From Virgibacillus proomii (GTDB lineage Bacteria; Bacillota; Bacilli; Bacillales; Amphibacillaceae): DNA of 64,000 nucleotides. Below are positions 7,969 to 17,150 of this stretch, in pieces. The first letter of the stretch is position 1; every line of letters starts with the position of its first letter. The notes beneath the pieces are model-generated. The model searched no databases and had not been told where the DNA came from. It saw nothing but the letters and a program-made list of their open reading frames with translations. Position numbers and translations under genes: made by a program. The DNA lies in the NCBI RefSeq assembly GCF_018916875.1, contig NZ_JAHLNO010000020.1:47879-111878 (forward strand). The letters are read 5' to 3'.

Positions 7969-8495
7969 AAAAGCAAAGTTGTGCTTTGAATATACGTATA
8001 TATGAATACAATCCATAAAAAAGAAGAATTTATCTTTTCCTGCATAATTTACCATTAACTGTTTATGTATCTAAAATATATGGACTGTCAGATGCTATTA
8101 ACAGCTTTCTAGTTAATTTCCTCTTTTTTTCTGTTCATCAAGAATCGATTTTTCTTTATGTAATGTTCTTGTTCTTCCCACATTTCGTCTAATATTTCAC
8201 GTGTTCGATTTTCATTACGTACTTACTCGGCTTCTTCCTTTTCCTGCCGAAAAAATGTTTTTCATATTAAATGTTCGTACTTGTTTTCGTTAAAAACAGT
8301 AGCTAAAATACTATTTTTGTCAATTTTTAATACACGTATATAGTACTCTGTTATCTTAATATCGTTATTCAATATAAAAAAATGATCTTTTGTTTACCCT
8401 CCAAAGATCGATTAAACAGCCCTAACATGATTACATCACCTTAGCATGTTCGTTCTTATTCCAGTGTAAAAATAGAACTTCATGCGGTGTATTTT
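7969..8495. other. Gene-free interval with a possible coding relic
   Basis: The minus strand between about 8265 and 8109 reads NENRTREILDEMWEEQEHYI before losing frame. This looks like a relic of a helical protein that I cannot place. A stop lies in the frame upstream. Otherwise nothing recognisable. Confidence 0.4.
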
Positions 8496-8541
8496 TTTAG
8501 AAATTTATGTCACCTATAAAAAGGGGACATAAATTTCTAAA
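8496..8541. repeat. 16-bp perfect inverted repeat
   Basis: TTTAGAAATTTATGTC and GACATAAATTTCTAAA flank a 14-nt loop. It could be a bidirectional terminator or a tiny palindromic element; no gene end lies close on either side. Confidence 0.7.
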
Positions 8542-8670
8542 TACAATGAGCTTTATTAAGAATAAAACTCCGAAAAGACATAATAATATGTTAATTATGT
8601 TATAATAATCGCAAGTGCATAAGGCTTTCATGGGTGGTAGCTCATCCCTTTAGCGAAAGGGGGTGAGGCT

Positions 8671-8757
8671 GTGACAGTTTTCGAAGGATTGGTCTTAATG
8701 ATTTCTTTTGGAGCGCTCATTGCAACTATTTTGTCAGAAAAAAATAACCACCCATAG
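8671..8757 (+). CDS. Holin-like type I toxin peptide (TxpA/Hol-Tox-like)
   Basis: A 28-residue peptide starts with GTG behind AAAGGGGGTGAGG. It reads (M)TVFEGLVLMISFGALIATI followed by LSEKNNHP. One hydrophobic helix with a short charged tail and the start TVFE.L.LMI.F match the small putative holin-like toxins of type I toxin-antitoxin loci in Firmicutes. In those systems the peptide inserts into the membrane and an antisense RNA over the 3' region represses it. The coding end overlaps the first arm of an AAATAACCAC/GTGGTTATTT hairpin, and a second strong terminator follows at 8828. No antitoxin promoter could be proven on the minus strand. Family call by pattern only. Confidence 0.65.
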   Translation: MTVFEGLVLMISFGALIATILSEKNNHP

Positions 8758-8782
8758 CCTAGCTAGCATACAGTGGTTATTT
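8739..8782 (+). terminator. Hairpin at the 3' end of the toxin gene
   Basis: AAAAATAACCAC pairs with GTGGTTATTTTTA across a spacer containing CTAGCTAG. It covers the last toxin codons, which is usual where an antisense antitoxin overlaps the toxin 3' end. Confidence 0.6.
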
Positions 8783-8827
8783 TTATTGCTCTTATTTTGT
8801 AGCTGCCCCAATGAGGGCTATTGCACT

Positions 8828-8860
8828 AACCGTTTGGTGTGCCAGCACCAGACGGTTTTT
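8828..8860 (+). terminator. Strong terminator downstream of the toxin locus
   Basis: AACCGTTTGGTG and CACCAGACGGTT form a stem of about 12 bp followed by TTTTTATTATT. Confidence 0.85.
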
Positions 8861-9040
8861 ATTATTATATGAATCTACTTAAATAGTATACCTTATTTAC
8901 CAAATAATTTAAAATACTTCTTTTATAAGTAAATTAAAAATGAGAAAAGTCCTATCCGAAGAATAGGCTTTTATATGTATTGTATATCAATGATCAACTA
9001 ATTGCATCATTGTTGTTTATAAAAGTCTATCTTGGCTAAA

Positions 9041-9298
9041 CTAGAAAAGGGATTTCCACACTTCCAGTATCACAAGATGCAAATAATTATTAATCGTATC
9101 CCCTTTTCGATCTGACAATATGTCATAAATCTTTTTATTTTCAACATCCGCAACAATCGTTTGAAACTTTTCTCTCCTCCTTGCATCAGCCTTAAGCTTA
9201 TTCATAGCTAAGGCAATGCGTAATACCTCCTTTTTCTTTCTTCGTATAATTTTTACAGGTGTATTGGATAAGGCTGGCCCTGAATAGACTGCTTTCAA
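9041..9298 (-). pseudogene. ISL3-family transposase remnant
   Basis: The minus-strand frame reads IALAMNKLKADARRREKFQT then IVADVENKKIYDILSDRKGD and TINNYL. It aligns by eye with the start of the DDE domain of ISL3 transposases (pattern ALDELK..GKYQTIIVDVE.KKVLDVLPDRK). The normal preceding Asp-bearing segment is altered, and the frame ends soon after with an unrelated tail. Only about 60 residues of a protein of roughly 400 remain, so it is a dead fragment. Confidence 0.55.
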
Positions 9299-9762
9299 TA
9301 GCTACGAATCCGCTTGGTTCATTCCTTACAGGATGAGCATTTTTGTTTTTTAACTTTGGTATGAACCTTTTGATAAAAGGTTCGATTGGAATTAGCTGTT
9401 TTCCTTAAAAAGCTTCTTCTAAAACTATCATACCTTCTATGCTTTTCTGGAAGTTTTTAATTTGTATATGTATCTGTTTAGCCTGCGATTCTGTTTTATC
9501 GATAAAGCTACGACATCCCCCGCTTTTAATTGACTCCTCCCATCTCAGTTAGTAATAAATTAAATTATCTTTCCTTAGTTGCATTATACTAAGAGCGTAA
9601 ATTATTGAATTATTTATGAGAAAAATAAATCACAAACAATATTACCTATGACCAACACCATGCTTATCAATTAATTTTTATCGTAAAACGATAAAAATTA
9701 ATTGACTTACGCAAATTAACAAATTATAATAAATTTACCCTAGCTAAGAGGAGTGATTTTTT
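9299..9762. other. Gene-free interval
   Basis: There is no credible gene. TTTTTATCGT and ACGATAAAAA form an inverted repeat at about 9676-9701, flanked by AATTAATT on both sides, upstream of the DUF2975 gene. It could be an operator or a terminator. Confidence 0.45.
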
Positions 9763-10242
9763 ATGAAACAAAAGGAATTATCAAATTGGTTAAAATTGAT
9801 AATTGTTTTTTGTGGAATTTTAGGACTATTGCTTTGCATTTATTTTGGACCGGAAATTGGAAGGGAAGTTTTACTGAATTCAGAAAAGATGAAAGTATTA
9901 TATAAACCTTTTATTGTATTCATTTGGATTACTGGAATTCCATTCTATATCGCATTAATTTTAGGGTGGCAAATCTGTTTGGATATTAGCTCAAATCAAG
10001 CCTTTACCATAAAAAATGCAGATAGATTAAAAAAAATCAGTGTTTTGGCAATGATTGAAGGACTTTTATATGTTATTGCATTAGTATACCTTTTAGTAGA
10101 TCAAATTTTAAGTACAAATATATTAACCATTATTCTACTCATTCTTTTTTTCGCAGTTATTATTTCCGTGTTTACTTCCATGCTTTCTCATTTAGTTAGA
10201 GAAGCTAGTAAAATAAAAACAGATAACGATCTAACAATTTGA
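9763..10242 (+). CDS. DUF2975 membrane protein (YoaS-like)
   Basis: This is a 159-residue protein with four hydrophobic helices (about 13-33, 46-68, 95-118 and 122-145) and the pattern NQAFTIKNADRLKKIS between helices two and three, typical of DUF2975. In Bacillus subtilis the homologue YoaS sits beside the regulator YozG, and here an XRE-family regulator of YozG type starts nine bases after the stop. The pair probably forms a membrane protein/regulator module; the signal is unknown. The start ATG follows GAGGAGTG. Intact. Confidence 0.85.
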   Translation: MKQKELSNWLKLIIVFCGILGLLLCIYFGPEIGREVLLNSEKMKVLYKPFIVFIWITGIPFYIALILGWQICLDISSNQAFTIKNADRLKKISVLAMIEGLLYVIALVYLLVDQILSTNILTIILLILFFAVIISVFTSMLSHLVREASKIKTDNDLTI

Positions 10243-10251
10243 GGTGACAAA

Positions 10252-10470
10252 ATGGCTATTATCGTAAACCTTGATGTAATGCTGGCGAAAAGAAAAATGA
10301 GCGTCACAGAATTATCAAATAGAATAGGAATCACAATGGCTAACGTTTCCATATTAAAAAATGGAAAAGCAAAAGCGATTAAATTCTCAACTTTAGACAA
10401 AATATGTGAAGCTTTAGAATGCCAACCTGGTGATATTTTAGAATACAGAAAAAATACAGATGAAGGATAG
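10252..10470 (+). CDS. yozG: Small XRE-family transcriptional regulator (YozG-like)
   Basis: This is a 72-residue, single-domain Cro/CI-type regulator. The helix-turn-helix is visible as MSVTELSNRIGITMANVSIL followed by KNGKAKAIKFSTLDKICEAL and ECQPGDILEY, the standard end of the domain. It is very similar to Bacillus YozG as remembered. It is co-transcribed with the DUF2975 gene, with GAGGTGAC serving as ribosome binding site in the nine-base gap, and it slightly precedes the DUF3955 gene. It probably autoregulates the operon. Confidence 0.9.
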   Translation: MAIIVNLDVMLAKRKMSVTELSNRIGITMANVSILKNGKAKAIKFSTLDKICEALECQPGDILEYRKNTDEG

Positions 10471-10474
10471 ATGG

Positions 10475-10699
10475 ATGATGAATAAAAAAATTTTGTTGGC
10501 TTTACTTCCAATTTTAATAGGTGTCATTTGCCTAATTAGCTATTCTATAATTGGTTCAAAGGTAACTCCAGATGGAACATTAGAAGAGCCATTTTTCTTA
10601 ATCCCACTAAGTTATCTTTTTGTTTTTAGCGGTATTGCGCTACTGTTATTTATGGCTATTATTTCAGTCATAAAGAAAAACAAACATAATAACCAATAA
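10475..10699 (+). CDS. DUF3955 small membrane protein
   Basis: This protein of about 74 residues has two membrane helices (ILLALLPILIGVICLISYSI and the segment ending FVFSGIALLLFMAIISVI), an external loop VTPDGTLEEPFFLIP and a lysine-rich tail. The EPFFLIP loop is characteristic of DUF3955. Start candidates are ATG 10460, 10475 and 10478; GAAGGAT at 10462-10468 best serves 10475. It lies directly after the XRE regulator, whose stop codon it nearly touches, so the three genes form one operon. Function unknown. Confidence 0.75.
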   Translation: MMNKKILLALLPILIGVICLISYSIIGSKVTPDGTLEEPFFLIPLSYLFVFSGIALLLFMAIISVIKKNKHNNQ

Positions 10700-11069
10700 T
10701 CCATGAAGCAAAAAGTGCTACCTAAAAGAGCATGGATCCCTATATTTTGAAACGAATGTTTAAACGAAAAAATTATAGCTACTGGCATGTATCTTGAATT
10801 CATCTGTTCATTATCTGAGATAAATATGAAACAGTTTCCAGATTTGCTAATGGGGATCCTCGCTTGTTTACTAAAAAGTTATGACAATATTTTAGTTTTT
10901 CTATTACGTTTTAGATGTTTACAAGAGGTAACGTTTAAAATAGTAAAACTTTAGCAGATTCGCTTGTTCAAGTTGCTAAATACGATACGTTAAATTATTT
11001 TAATATTTTGTTTATTCAATTACCATCTATTACTGTAATGTGGTAAATTGCTAGTTAGAAGGTGAAAAG
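10700..11069. other. Gene-free interval
   Basis: No coding frame or RNA structure that I can support. It must contain the promoter of the DUF817 gene. Confidence 0.5.
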
Positions 11070-11864
11070 ATGAAATATATAGTTGATCTTATTTATTTCG
11101 GTTACTATCAGGCTTTATCCTGTATTTTTCCGGTAGTCATCTTTATAACTCTTGCTGTTTCAAAGTTGATCTTGATTCCTGGATTATATCGTTACGATTT
11201 TATTTTACTTATTTGTCTCATTACACAATACCTCATGTTAAAAACAAAGTTAGAGACAAAAGAAGAAATAAAAGTAATTTGTGTATTCCATATTATTGGA
11301 CTGTTACTGGAATTATATAAGGTACATGTCGGTTCATGGTCCTACCCAGAAGAAGCACGAGCAAAAATATGGAGAGTACCACTTTATAGTGGTTTTATGT
11401 ATGCAAGTGTTGCAAGCTATATATGTCAAGCATGGCGCAGATTTCATTTAAGAATGCATAACTGGCCCAAAAATATATACACAATACCACTTGGTTTGAT
11501 GATTTATTTAAACTTCTTTACCCATCATTTTATTTTTGATTTCCGTTGGATTTTAACAGCCTTGTTATTTATTATTTTCTTTCAGACTTATGTACAAATT
11601 ACAGTACGAAAAACAACATATAAAATGTCGCTTCCTCTTTCTTTTTTCTTAATTGGCTTTTTTATTTGGATTGCTGAGAATATCGCAACCTTCTTTGGAG
11701 CATGGCAATATCCTAGTCAACAGGACTCATGGAATCTTGTCCATATTGGTAAAATTAGTTCTTGGTTTTTGCTAGTTGTCATAAGCATTATGATTGTAAC
11801 AGAGCATAAAAAACTTGTTGCAAGTATTTCAAATTTTATTAGAGGAGAACAAATCTATCATTAG
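11070..11864 (+). CDS. DUF817 membrane protein (YoaT-like)
   Basis: This 264-residue polytopic membrane protein has about eight helices. Conserved features of DUF817 are visible: YKVHVGSWSYPEEA in a loop, YSGFMYASVASYICQAWRR, THHFIFDFRW and FFGAWQYPSQQ. Aromatic residues and paired WxYP motifs suggest a ligand or cofactor pocket, but no activity is known. In Bacillus subtilis yoaT lies next to yoaS-yozG, and that neighbourhood is kept here, separated by about 370 bases. The start ATG follows AGAAGGTG. Confidence 0.88.
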   Translation: MKYIVDLIYFGYYQALSCIFPVVIFITLAVSKLILIPGLYRYDFILLICLITQYLMLKTKLETKEEIKVICVFHIIGLLLELYKVHVGSWSYPEEARAKIWRVPLYSGFMYASVASYICQAWRRFHLRMHNWPKNIYTIPLGLMIYLNFFTHHFIFDFRWILTALLFIIFFQTYVQITVRKTTYKMSLPLSFFLIGFFIWIAENIATFFGAWQYPSQQDSWNLVHIGKISSWFLLVVISIMIVTEHKKLVASISNFIRGEQIYH

Positions 11865-12547
11865 TTTTCTTTGAAAAACAGATGAATGCTCCTTTAAAAA
11901 GGCTATTTTTAATATAAACTTTTCCACTTCCCGTAACTCGTTTCGATTATGGTTATAAGTGGGAGATTAATCTCTGGGTACCCTTGAAAAAGAGAACCCT
12001 TTTTCTTCGTGCGATGAACCACACCTTGAAAAAAGTGCTATCTAATCAAGAAATCTTACTTGTTCTGTCAACCCAAACGAATCAGACATTTTGAAGTGCC
12101 ATTATCTTACACCTAGACCTTTTCGTCTTCTCTATAACAAGTGGAGTCTTATGGCCTTATATATGGGATAAATAACAAGCAACTAAAAATAAAACTAACA
12201 CTAAGAAAATAATCAGGTACATGATTAACCGAATATTCCACAAAAAACAAACATATAAATCGTCCAGCACCTTGAATCGGAATCTATTTCTATATAAGTG
12301 GAAGCGTCTGTCGAATATTGTTAAAATAAGAACGTACCATATCAACTCATTGGAATAATTTATAACTCATACAACAACTTGTAAATTATCTTTGCGAGTA
12401 CGAGGTGCTATTGACATTCCTCCTGCTCTACCCAAAATAATCCTTAAAAATTATAACGGATAAAACTTTTCCAATTAACAATATACTTACAGAAGGGATC
12501 TGGACAACATCAAAGATAAATGGCTGTCACAATTATCTTTAAAGAAA
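11865..12547. other. Repeat-rich interval before the sensor kinase
   Basis: There is no gene. At 11985-12060 lies a degenerate single family C unit (CCTTGAAAAAGAGAACCC, CTTCGTGCGATG). At about 12066-12173 lies a degenerate family A 3' half ending ATATGGGATAA. The remainder is AT-rich DNA with the kinase promoter. Confidence 0.55.
12066..12173 (+). repeat. Degenerate family A repeat, 3' part
   Basis: CAAACGAATCAGACATTTT, CACCTAGACC and a final GGCCTTATATATGGGATAA match the second half of family A. The stems are damaged, so this is an old copy. Confidence 0.6.
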
Positions 12548-14131
12548 ATGACAACATTGCTCGTATTATTATCGGTTGTTGCTTCCTTAATTGCCTCAGC
12601 AGTTCTATTAGATAGCTACGTATTAAAGCGGGAACACAACACAGTAAAAGATAAAATAAGAAATGTTGCCCGAATGGTTGCAAAGGATACTCGTGTCATT
12701 AATAAAGTTGAAGGAGATCCATTTGATCCAACCATACAGGAATATTCTAAGGAAGTAATGGAAGCAACAGGGGTCGGCTTTGTAGTCGTACTTGACAATA
12801 ATCTGATCAGGAAGTCCCATCCAGATGAAAGTGTAATTGGTCAAACCTTCTCCAATGTTAAAGATGCTAGTAAGGCCTTGGATGGTTCAGAACACTTTTC
12901 AACACATGTTGGAATTTTAGGTGAAGGTACCCGCTTTTTTACACCAATATGGGATGAAAATGGTGAGCAGATAGGAGTTGTTTGTGTCGGTTATGTTCAG
13001 CAAACCATCAATCAAGAATTGTCGAATGCGCGAAGAAATTTATATGTAGGATTAGGATTTGGCCTGTTTGTTGGAATTTTAGGAGCCTTATATTTAGCTC
13101 GCTATCTAAAAAGAGTATTACTAGGGCTGGAGCCAAAACAGATTGTTGCACATATGAAAGAACGAGAAATTATTATCGATTCTGTTAGTGAAGCAATTAT
13201 TGCTGTAACTCCTAATCGAAAAATTCTTTTGCAAAATGTTAACTTTGCAAAGCTCTTTAATAAAACGTTACTCACAGAAAATGCTACTAATAAAAGTTAT
13301 CTTGATAAAAGAGTTTTTTCCTTAATTTTTGCTGAAGTTTTTAAAACGGAAAAACCTGTTTCCAATCAGGTTACAGTTATAGATCATTTTGAGTTTATCG
13401 TTAATGTACAGCTCGTTTATATAAACAAACAAATATATGGTGCAGTTGCTACTTTATACGATCAATCCAAACTGCAGCATCTTATCCGTGAACTGAGCGG
13501 TACAGAACAATACATTGATTCATTACGAGCACAGAACCACAAATTTATGAATCAGCTTCATACGATCTTGGGTTTAATTGAATTGGAAAAATATCAGGAA
13601 GTTAATAACTTTGTCCGCGTGCTTAATAATAAATATCATCAAGAAATTGGCTTTATAACGGATAAAATTAAATGTTCTGCCATTGCGGGGTTTCTACTAG
13701 GAAAAACGAGTGAGTTAAATGAGCAGGGTGTGACATTAACCATTGATGCTGATTCTCATTTTCCAAATATTAAAATGGGTGATATGCTCCATGATCTCCT
13801 ATTATCAATCGGGATTTTATTAGATAATGCTAAAGAGGCATTGACAAATACAACAAGAAAACAAGTAGTTCTTTTTCTTTATTATGATGACGAAGAAGAA
13901 ATAATTATCATTGAAGTAAAGGATACAGGTTCCGGAATTGAACCAGCAGTAAGAGAAAAAATTTTTGAACGAGGATACTCAACAAAGGGAGAAAATCGAG
14001 GCTATGGATTAGATGCCATTCGATCAATCGTTACACATTATAAAGGATTGATTGAAGTCCAATCTAAAGTAAAAAAAGGAAGTTTATTTCACATAGAAAT
14101 CCCCTTTAAACGGAGGAACATAGATGATTAA
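12548..14131 (+). CDS. CitA/DcuS-type sensor histidine kinase
   Basis: This membrane-bound kinase senses an extracellular small acid or similar ligand and phosphorylates the regulator encoded next. A membrane helix (about 1-22) precedes an extracytoplasmic Cache domain (about 25-160, with PFDPTIQEYSKEVMEATGVG and SHPDESVIGQTFS). A second helix (GLGFGLFVGILGALYLA) and a PAS domain (about 210-305) follow. The Spo0B-like phosphoacceptor is QNHKFMNQLHTILGLIEL, and the HATPase domain carries ILLDNAKEAL, DTGSGIEP and NRGYGLDAI. ATG 12548 lacks a ribosome binding site. The frame is open upstream through KDKWLSQLSLKK to a CTG at 12500 preceded by GAAGGG, so the true start may be there. It overlaps the regulator gene by eight bases. 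Confidence 0.92.
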   Translation: MTTLLVLLSVVASLIASAVLLDSYVLKREHNTVKDKIRNVARMVAKDTRVINKVEGDPFDPTIQEYSKEVMEATGVGFVVVLDNNLIRKSHPDESVIGQTFSNVKDASKALDGSEHFSTHVGILGEGTRFFTPIWDENGEQIGVVCVGYVQQTINQELSNARRNLYVGLGFGLFVGILGALYLARYLKRVLLGLEPKQIVAHMKEREIIIDSVSEAIIAVTPNRKILLQNVNFAKLFNKTLLTENATNKSYLDKRVFSLIFAEVFKTEKPVSNQVTVIDHFEFIVNVQLVYINKQIYGAVATLYDQSKLQHLIRELSGTEQYIDSLRAQNHKFMNQLHTILGLIELEKYQEVNNFVRVLNNKYHQEIGFITDKIKCSAIAGFLLGKTSELNEQGVTLTIDADSHFPNIKMGDMLHDLLLSIGILLDNAKEALTNTTRKQVVLFLYYDDEEEIIIIEVKDTGSGIEPAVREKIFERGYSTKGENRGYGLDAIRSIVTHYKGLIEVQSKVKKGSLFHIEIPFKRRNIDD

Positions 14132-14870
14132 AGTTATTATAGTTGAAGATGACCCAATGGTTGCAACAATAAACCAACAATATGTTGAAAGATCAAAAGG
14201 ATTTGAAATTGTTGCTACAGTTGATAATATAAAAGAACTATGGAAAGTGTTACAAGAAGTCACTCCCGATTTAATATTACTCGATGTTTATTTACCAGAA
14301 AAGACCGGTATTGACTTTGTACAAGAATTAAGACAAAAGCAAATTTCCATACCAATTATTATGATTACGGCAGCACACGATATACCAACAATCAAAAAAG
14401 CTCTAGACTATGGTGTTATTGACTTTTTAATCAAGCCTTTTTCATATGAACGGTTCCAATTAGCAATCGAAAACTTTTTACAATACCATTCGCTTACCAC
14501 TAAATTTGAAAAAGCAGATCAGAAAACATTAGATCAAATTTTAATAAAAGAAAGACAATCGAAAACTTTTAATGAAAAAGGAATCCTCTCATCCTTGCCT
14601 AAAGGGCTATCTAAACTAACCATTAAAAAAATTTTAACAGCCGTTGAAAAGCAAAAGGAACATTTTTCAACCGAGGATATAGCAAAAGAAGTTGAATTGT
14701 CGCGAATTTCTACAAGAAAGTATTTACAATTTTTAAATGAAATTGGCTACTTACGTGAAGAGTTGAAATATTTATCTGTTGGGCGTCCAATTATGATTTA
14801 TCAAATAGTTCCGGAAAAAGAACAGCTTATTGCCGATATTTTAAATAATACCCCCCCACAGAGTTTGTAG
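14124..14870 (+). CDS. CitB/DcuR-type response regulator
   Basis: This is a 248-residue regulator. The receiver domain shows acidic residues ED-D at 8-10, the phosphoacceptor Asp54 in LILLDVYLP, a Thr in MITAAHD and Lys in FLIKPFSYER. The C-terminal half has a winged-helix region (SLPKGLSKLTIKKIL, HFSTEDIAKEVELSRISTRK) typical of the DctR/CitB/MalR branch. It shares an operon with the kinase gene through an overlapping ATGATTAA junction. The convergent neighbour is a hydroxyacid dehydrogenase/AEC transporter operon, which is the natural candidate target, as MalKR and CitST control adjacent carboxylate transport genes. That target is inference. Confidence 0.92.
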   Translation: MIKVIIVEDDPMVATINQQYVERSKGFEIVATVDNIKELWKVLQEVTPDLILLDVYLPEKTGIDFVQELRQKQISIPIIMITAAHDIPTIKKALDYGVIDFLIKPFSYERFQLAIENFLQYHSLTTKFEKADQKTLDQILIKERQSKTFNEKGILSSLPKGLSKLTIKKILTAVEKQKEHFSTEDIAKEVELSRISTRKYLQFLNEIGYLREELKYLSVGRPIMIYQIVPEKEQLIADILNNTPPQSL

Positions 14871-14914
14871 CTTTCCATCTATATAAATAGAAATAACGTA
14901 GACGAGAACGAGGC

Positions 14915-14953
14915 ACAGAAAAAATCCACTTATCAGGAAAGTGGATTTTTCTG
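14915..14953. terminator. Bidirectional terminator between the regulator and dehydrogenase genes
   Basis: CAGAAAAAATCCACTT pairs with AAGTGGATTTTTCTG. A- and T-runs on both sides let it serve the two convergent operons. Confidence 0.85.
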
Positions 14954-14973
14954 CCTTTATGTTTAGGTAGTTT

Positions 14974-15999
14974 TTAAGAAACAGCTTGGCTTTTTTTCGG
15001 TAAAGCTACTGCATTCGTCGTGCTTCCTTTTGTAATCATTTCATGCAGATTTTCAAAGCTTGTCTCAATCATATTCGTTAGCGCTTCATCTGTATTTGAT
15101 CCGATATGAGGTGTAACTAAAACCCGTGGATATAAATCAATTAAAGCTTGAATAGTAGGGTCTAATTTTTTACCATTATTAAATTTTTGGAAGAATATTT
15201 CCTGTTCATTGGCAAATACATCTGTTGCAAAACCTTCCAGCTTATGAGATCGCAATGCTTTTAGAATAGCTTCATTATCCTGTAGCTCACCTCTTGCCGT
15301 ATTAATGAATATTGCACCATCTTTCATTTTCGAAATGAATTCATTATTTACCATTTTATCATTTTTACCTGGAAAATATGGCACATGCAAACTTACAATA
15401 TCACTTTCTTTTAATAATTTATCTAACTCCACAAATGTAACAACTTGTTTTGCTTCTTCACTTTGATATATATCATACCCCAGCACTTCGGCTCCGAGAC
15501 CCTTAAACAATTGCGCCTCTGTCAAGCCAATTTTACCAGTACCAATAATACCTACTTTACAATTTCTGATTTCTTTACTAAACATAACACTGTCAACCGT
15601 AAAATCTTTTTTAGATGTTTTATTGGTAGTATAAGCGGTATGTCTTAACAAAGACATAGCAAGTGTTAAAGATAATTCAGCAATTGCATTTGGTGAATAA
15701 GAAGGAACGCGTGCAACGTACATATCAAAATCAGCTGCTGCTTGCAAATCAATATGATTATAACCTACTGTTCGCGTAAATAAATACGTAACGCCATATT
15801 CTTTCATTTGCTGAATATTTTTTCTGTCAGCAACACAATTTCCCCTAAGTAAAACAGCATCCATTCCTTTTGCTGTTTCAATATTTTCATTGGTTAGAAG
15901 TTCCTCGATAAGCGTTAGTTCAAAGTCATACTTATTTAGTTGATGAAAGAAAGGCACTTCATTTTCTCTTACTCCATAACAAACAACCTTCATTGTCAT
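14974..15999 (-). CDS. D-isomer-specific 2-hydroxyacid dehydrogenase (D-lactate dehydrogenase-like)
   Basis: This NAD-dependent enzyme reduces a 2-keto acid such as pyruvate to the D-hydroxyacid. Visible features are the Rossmann motif GIIGTGKIG, catalytic Arg in FINTARGELQDN, Glu in ATDVFANEQEIF and His in VLVTPHIGSNTDEAL. The length is 341 residues from ATG 15999, which has GGAG eight bases upstream; a longer frame to 16050 lacks a site. It is the second gene of an operon with an AEC-family transporter whose promoter carries a perfect Rex operator. It is therefore probably induced at high NADH/NAD to recycle NAD by fermentation, with the transporter moving the acid. A decayed relative lies at 17488-18172. 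Confidence 0.92.
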   Translation of the reverse strand: MTMKVVCYGVRENEVPFFHQLNKYDFELTLIEELLTNENIETAKGMDAVLLRGNCVADRKNIQQMKEYGVTYLFTRTVGYNHIDLQAAADFDMYVARVPSYSPNAIAELSLTLAMSLLRHTAYTTNKTSKKDFTVDSVMFSKEIRNCKVGIIGTGKIGLTEAQLFKGLGAEVLGYDIYQSEEAKQVVTFVELDKLLKESDIVSLHVPYFPGKNDKMVNNEFISKMKDGAIFINTARGELQDNEAILKALRSHKLEGFATDVFANEQEIFFQKFNNGKKLDPTIQALIDLYPRVLVTPHIGSNTDEALTNMIETSFENLHEMITKGSTTNAVALPKKSQAVS

Positions 16000-16067
16000 A
16001 TTATTTTCTCCTTTTCCAATCTGAATACTTGGTATTTTAATTGAAGTCATAGATGAAACTAGTTGTT

Positions 16068-17126
16068 TTAGCTAAATAAGTTTGTTGCGCTGATGAAATT
16101 TATAATAATAATCCAAATTGGTATCATCACAACAGCACTAATCGTTGATAGTAATGATGCGTTCGACGCAAGTAGCGCATCCTTATCAAAGCTGATGGCA
16201 TAGGCTGCTGCTACAGTTGCAGTTGGAGTAGCCATCATAATAACTACTGTTCCAATTGAAATGGCACTCATGGTTAAAATTCCGGTTAGGGAAAGAATAG
16301 CTAACAGTACAATATTAATAACTGGTACAAGAATAACTTTATTTGCACTATAGAATAGGGACGTACGATCTGTTATCGCTGTTTTGAAATCGACGGAACC
16401 TAGTGTTGATCCAATTGCAAGCCAGGCAAGTGGTGAAGCTAAGCCTGCCAAATATCCCATCGGTTTAAATAGCCAGGGGGCAGTCTGGTCGATTCGTAAA
16501 AATGCTACTGTTGATGTGGTACCATCAGCAGCTACTACACTGACCTGTGGTAAATAATCTTGAAACACCCAGATAAAAAGACCTAAAAAGGTAGCAATAA
16601 CGATCGGATTTAAAAACATTTCTTTAATATTTTTAGCTTCCATCTTTAATCCGCTCATTTTAATATAGCCATAAGAATAAAGGAAAATACGATAACCGAT
16701 ATTAAATATGGAAGCATATAACACTCCTTCTGCTCCATAAATTGCTCCAACGATCGGAATACCGAAGAATGTCGTTGATCCAAAAATAGTTAGTACACGT
16801 AATGTATCTTCTTTATCGCCTTTAAATTTAAAGTACATTGGTTTCGATACAAGAATTAAAATAATATAAATTGCAATTCCCCAAATTAAAATCCCCATAC
16901 CTTCAGCTAAGGATTCCTTGTTAATATCATTCATAAATGCATTAAATGCAAGAGCAGGTAATGCTACTGACAATACAACTTTAGATAGCATTTTTCCAAC
17001 TTGATCACTAAAAATATTCTTTTTTCGGCAATAAAATCCTAATAAAATAATGAACATGGTTGATGTAATAGCACTAATTATATCCATGTCAGTAAATGTA
17101 GTTTGAATAATTTCAAACACTTTCAT
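16068..17126 (-). CDS. AEC-family organic acid transporter
   Basis: This 352-residue membrane protein has about ten helices and belongs to the auxin efflux carrier family, which includes bacterial malate, malonate and lactate permeases. Typical segments are AITSTMFIILLGFYCRKKNI, VLSVALPALAFNAFMNDI, STTFFGIPIVGAIYG and MMATPTATVAAAYA. The start ATG follows GGAGGAGAAAAC. It is the promoter-proximal gene of an operon with a D-2-hydroxyacid dehydrogenase 68 bases downstream. A Rex operator lies 25 bases before the start codon. Substrate is inferred to be D-lactate or a related acid; direction of transport is unknown. Confidence 0.9.
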   Translation of the reverse strand: MKVFEIIQTTFTDMDIISAITSTMFIILLGFYCRKKNIFSDQVGKMLSKVVLSVALPALAFNAFMNDINKESLAEGMGILIWGIAIYIILILVSKPMYFKFKGDKEDTLRVLTIFGSTTFFGIPIVGAIYGAEGVLYASIFNIGYRIFLYSYGYIKMSGLKMEAKNIKEMFLNPIVIATFLGLFIWVFQDYLPQVSVVAADGTTSTVAFLRIDQTAPWLFKPMGYLAGLASPLAWLAIGSTLGSVDFKTAITDRTSLFYSANKVILVPVINIVLLAILSLTGILTMSAISIGTVVIMMATPTATVAAAYAISFDKDALLASNASLLSTISAVVMIPIWIIIINFISATNLFS

Positions 17127-17150
17127 TGTTTTCTCCTCCAGATCTTCATT

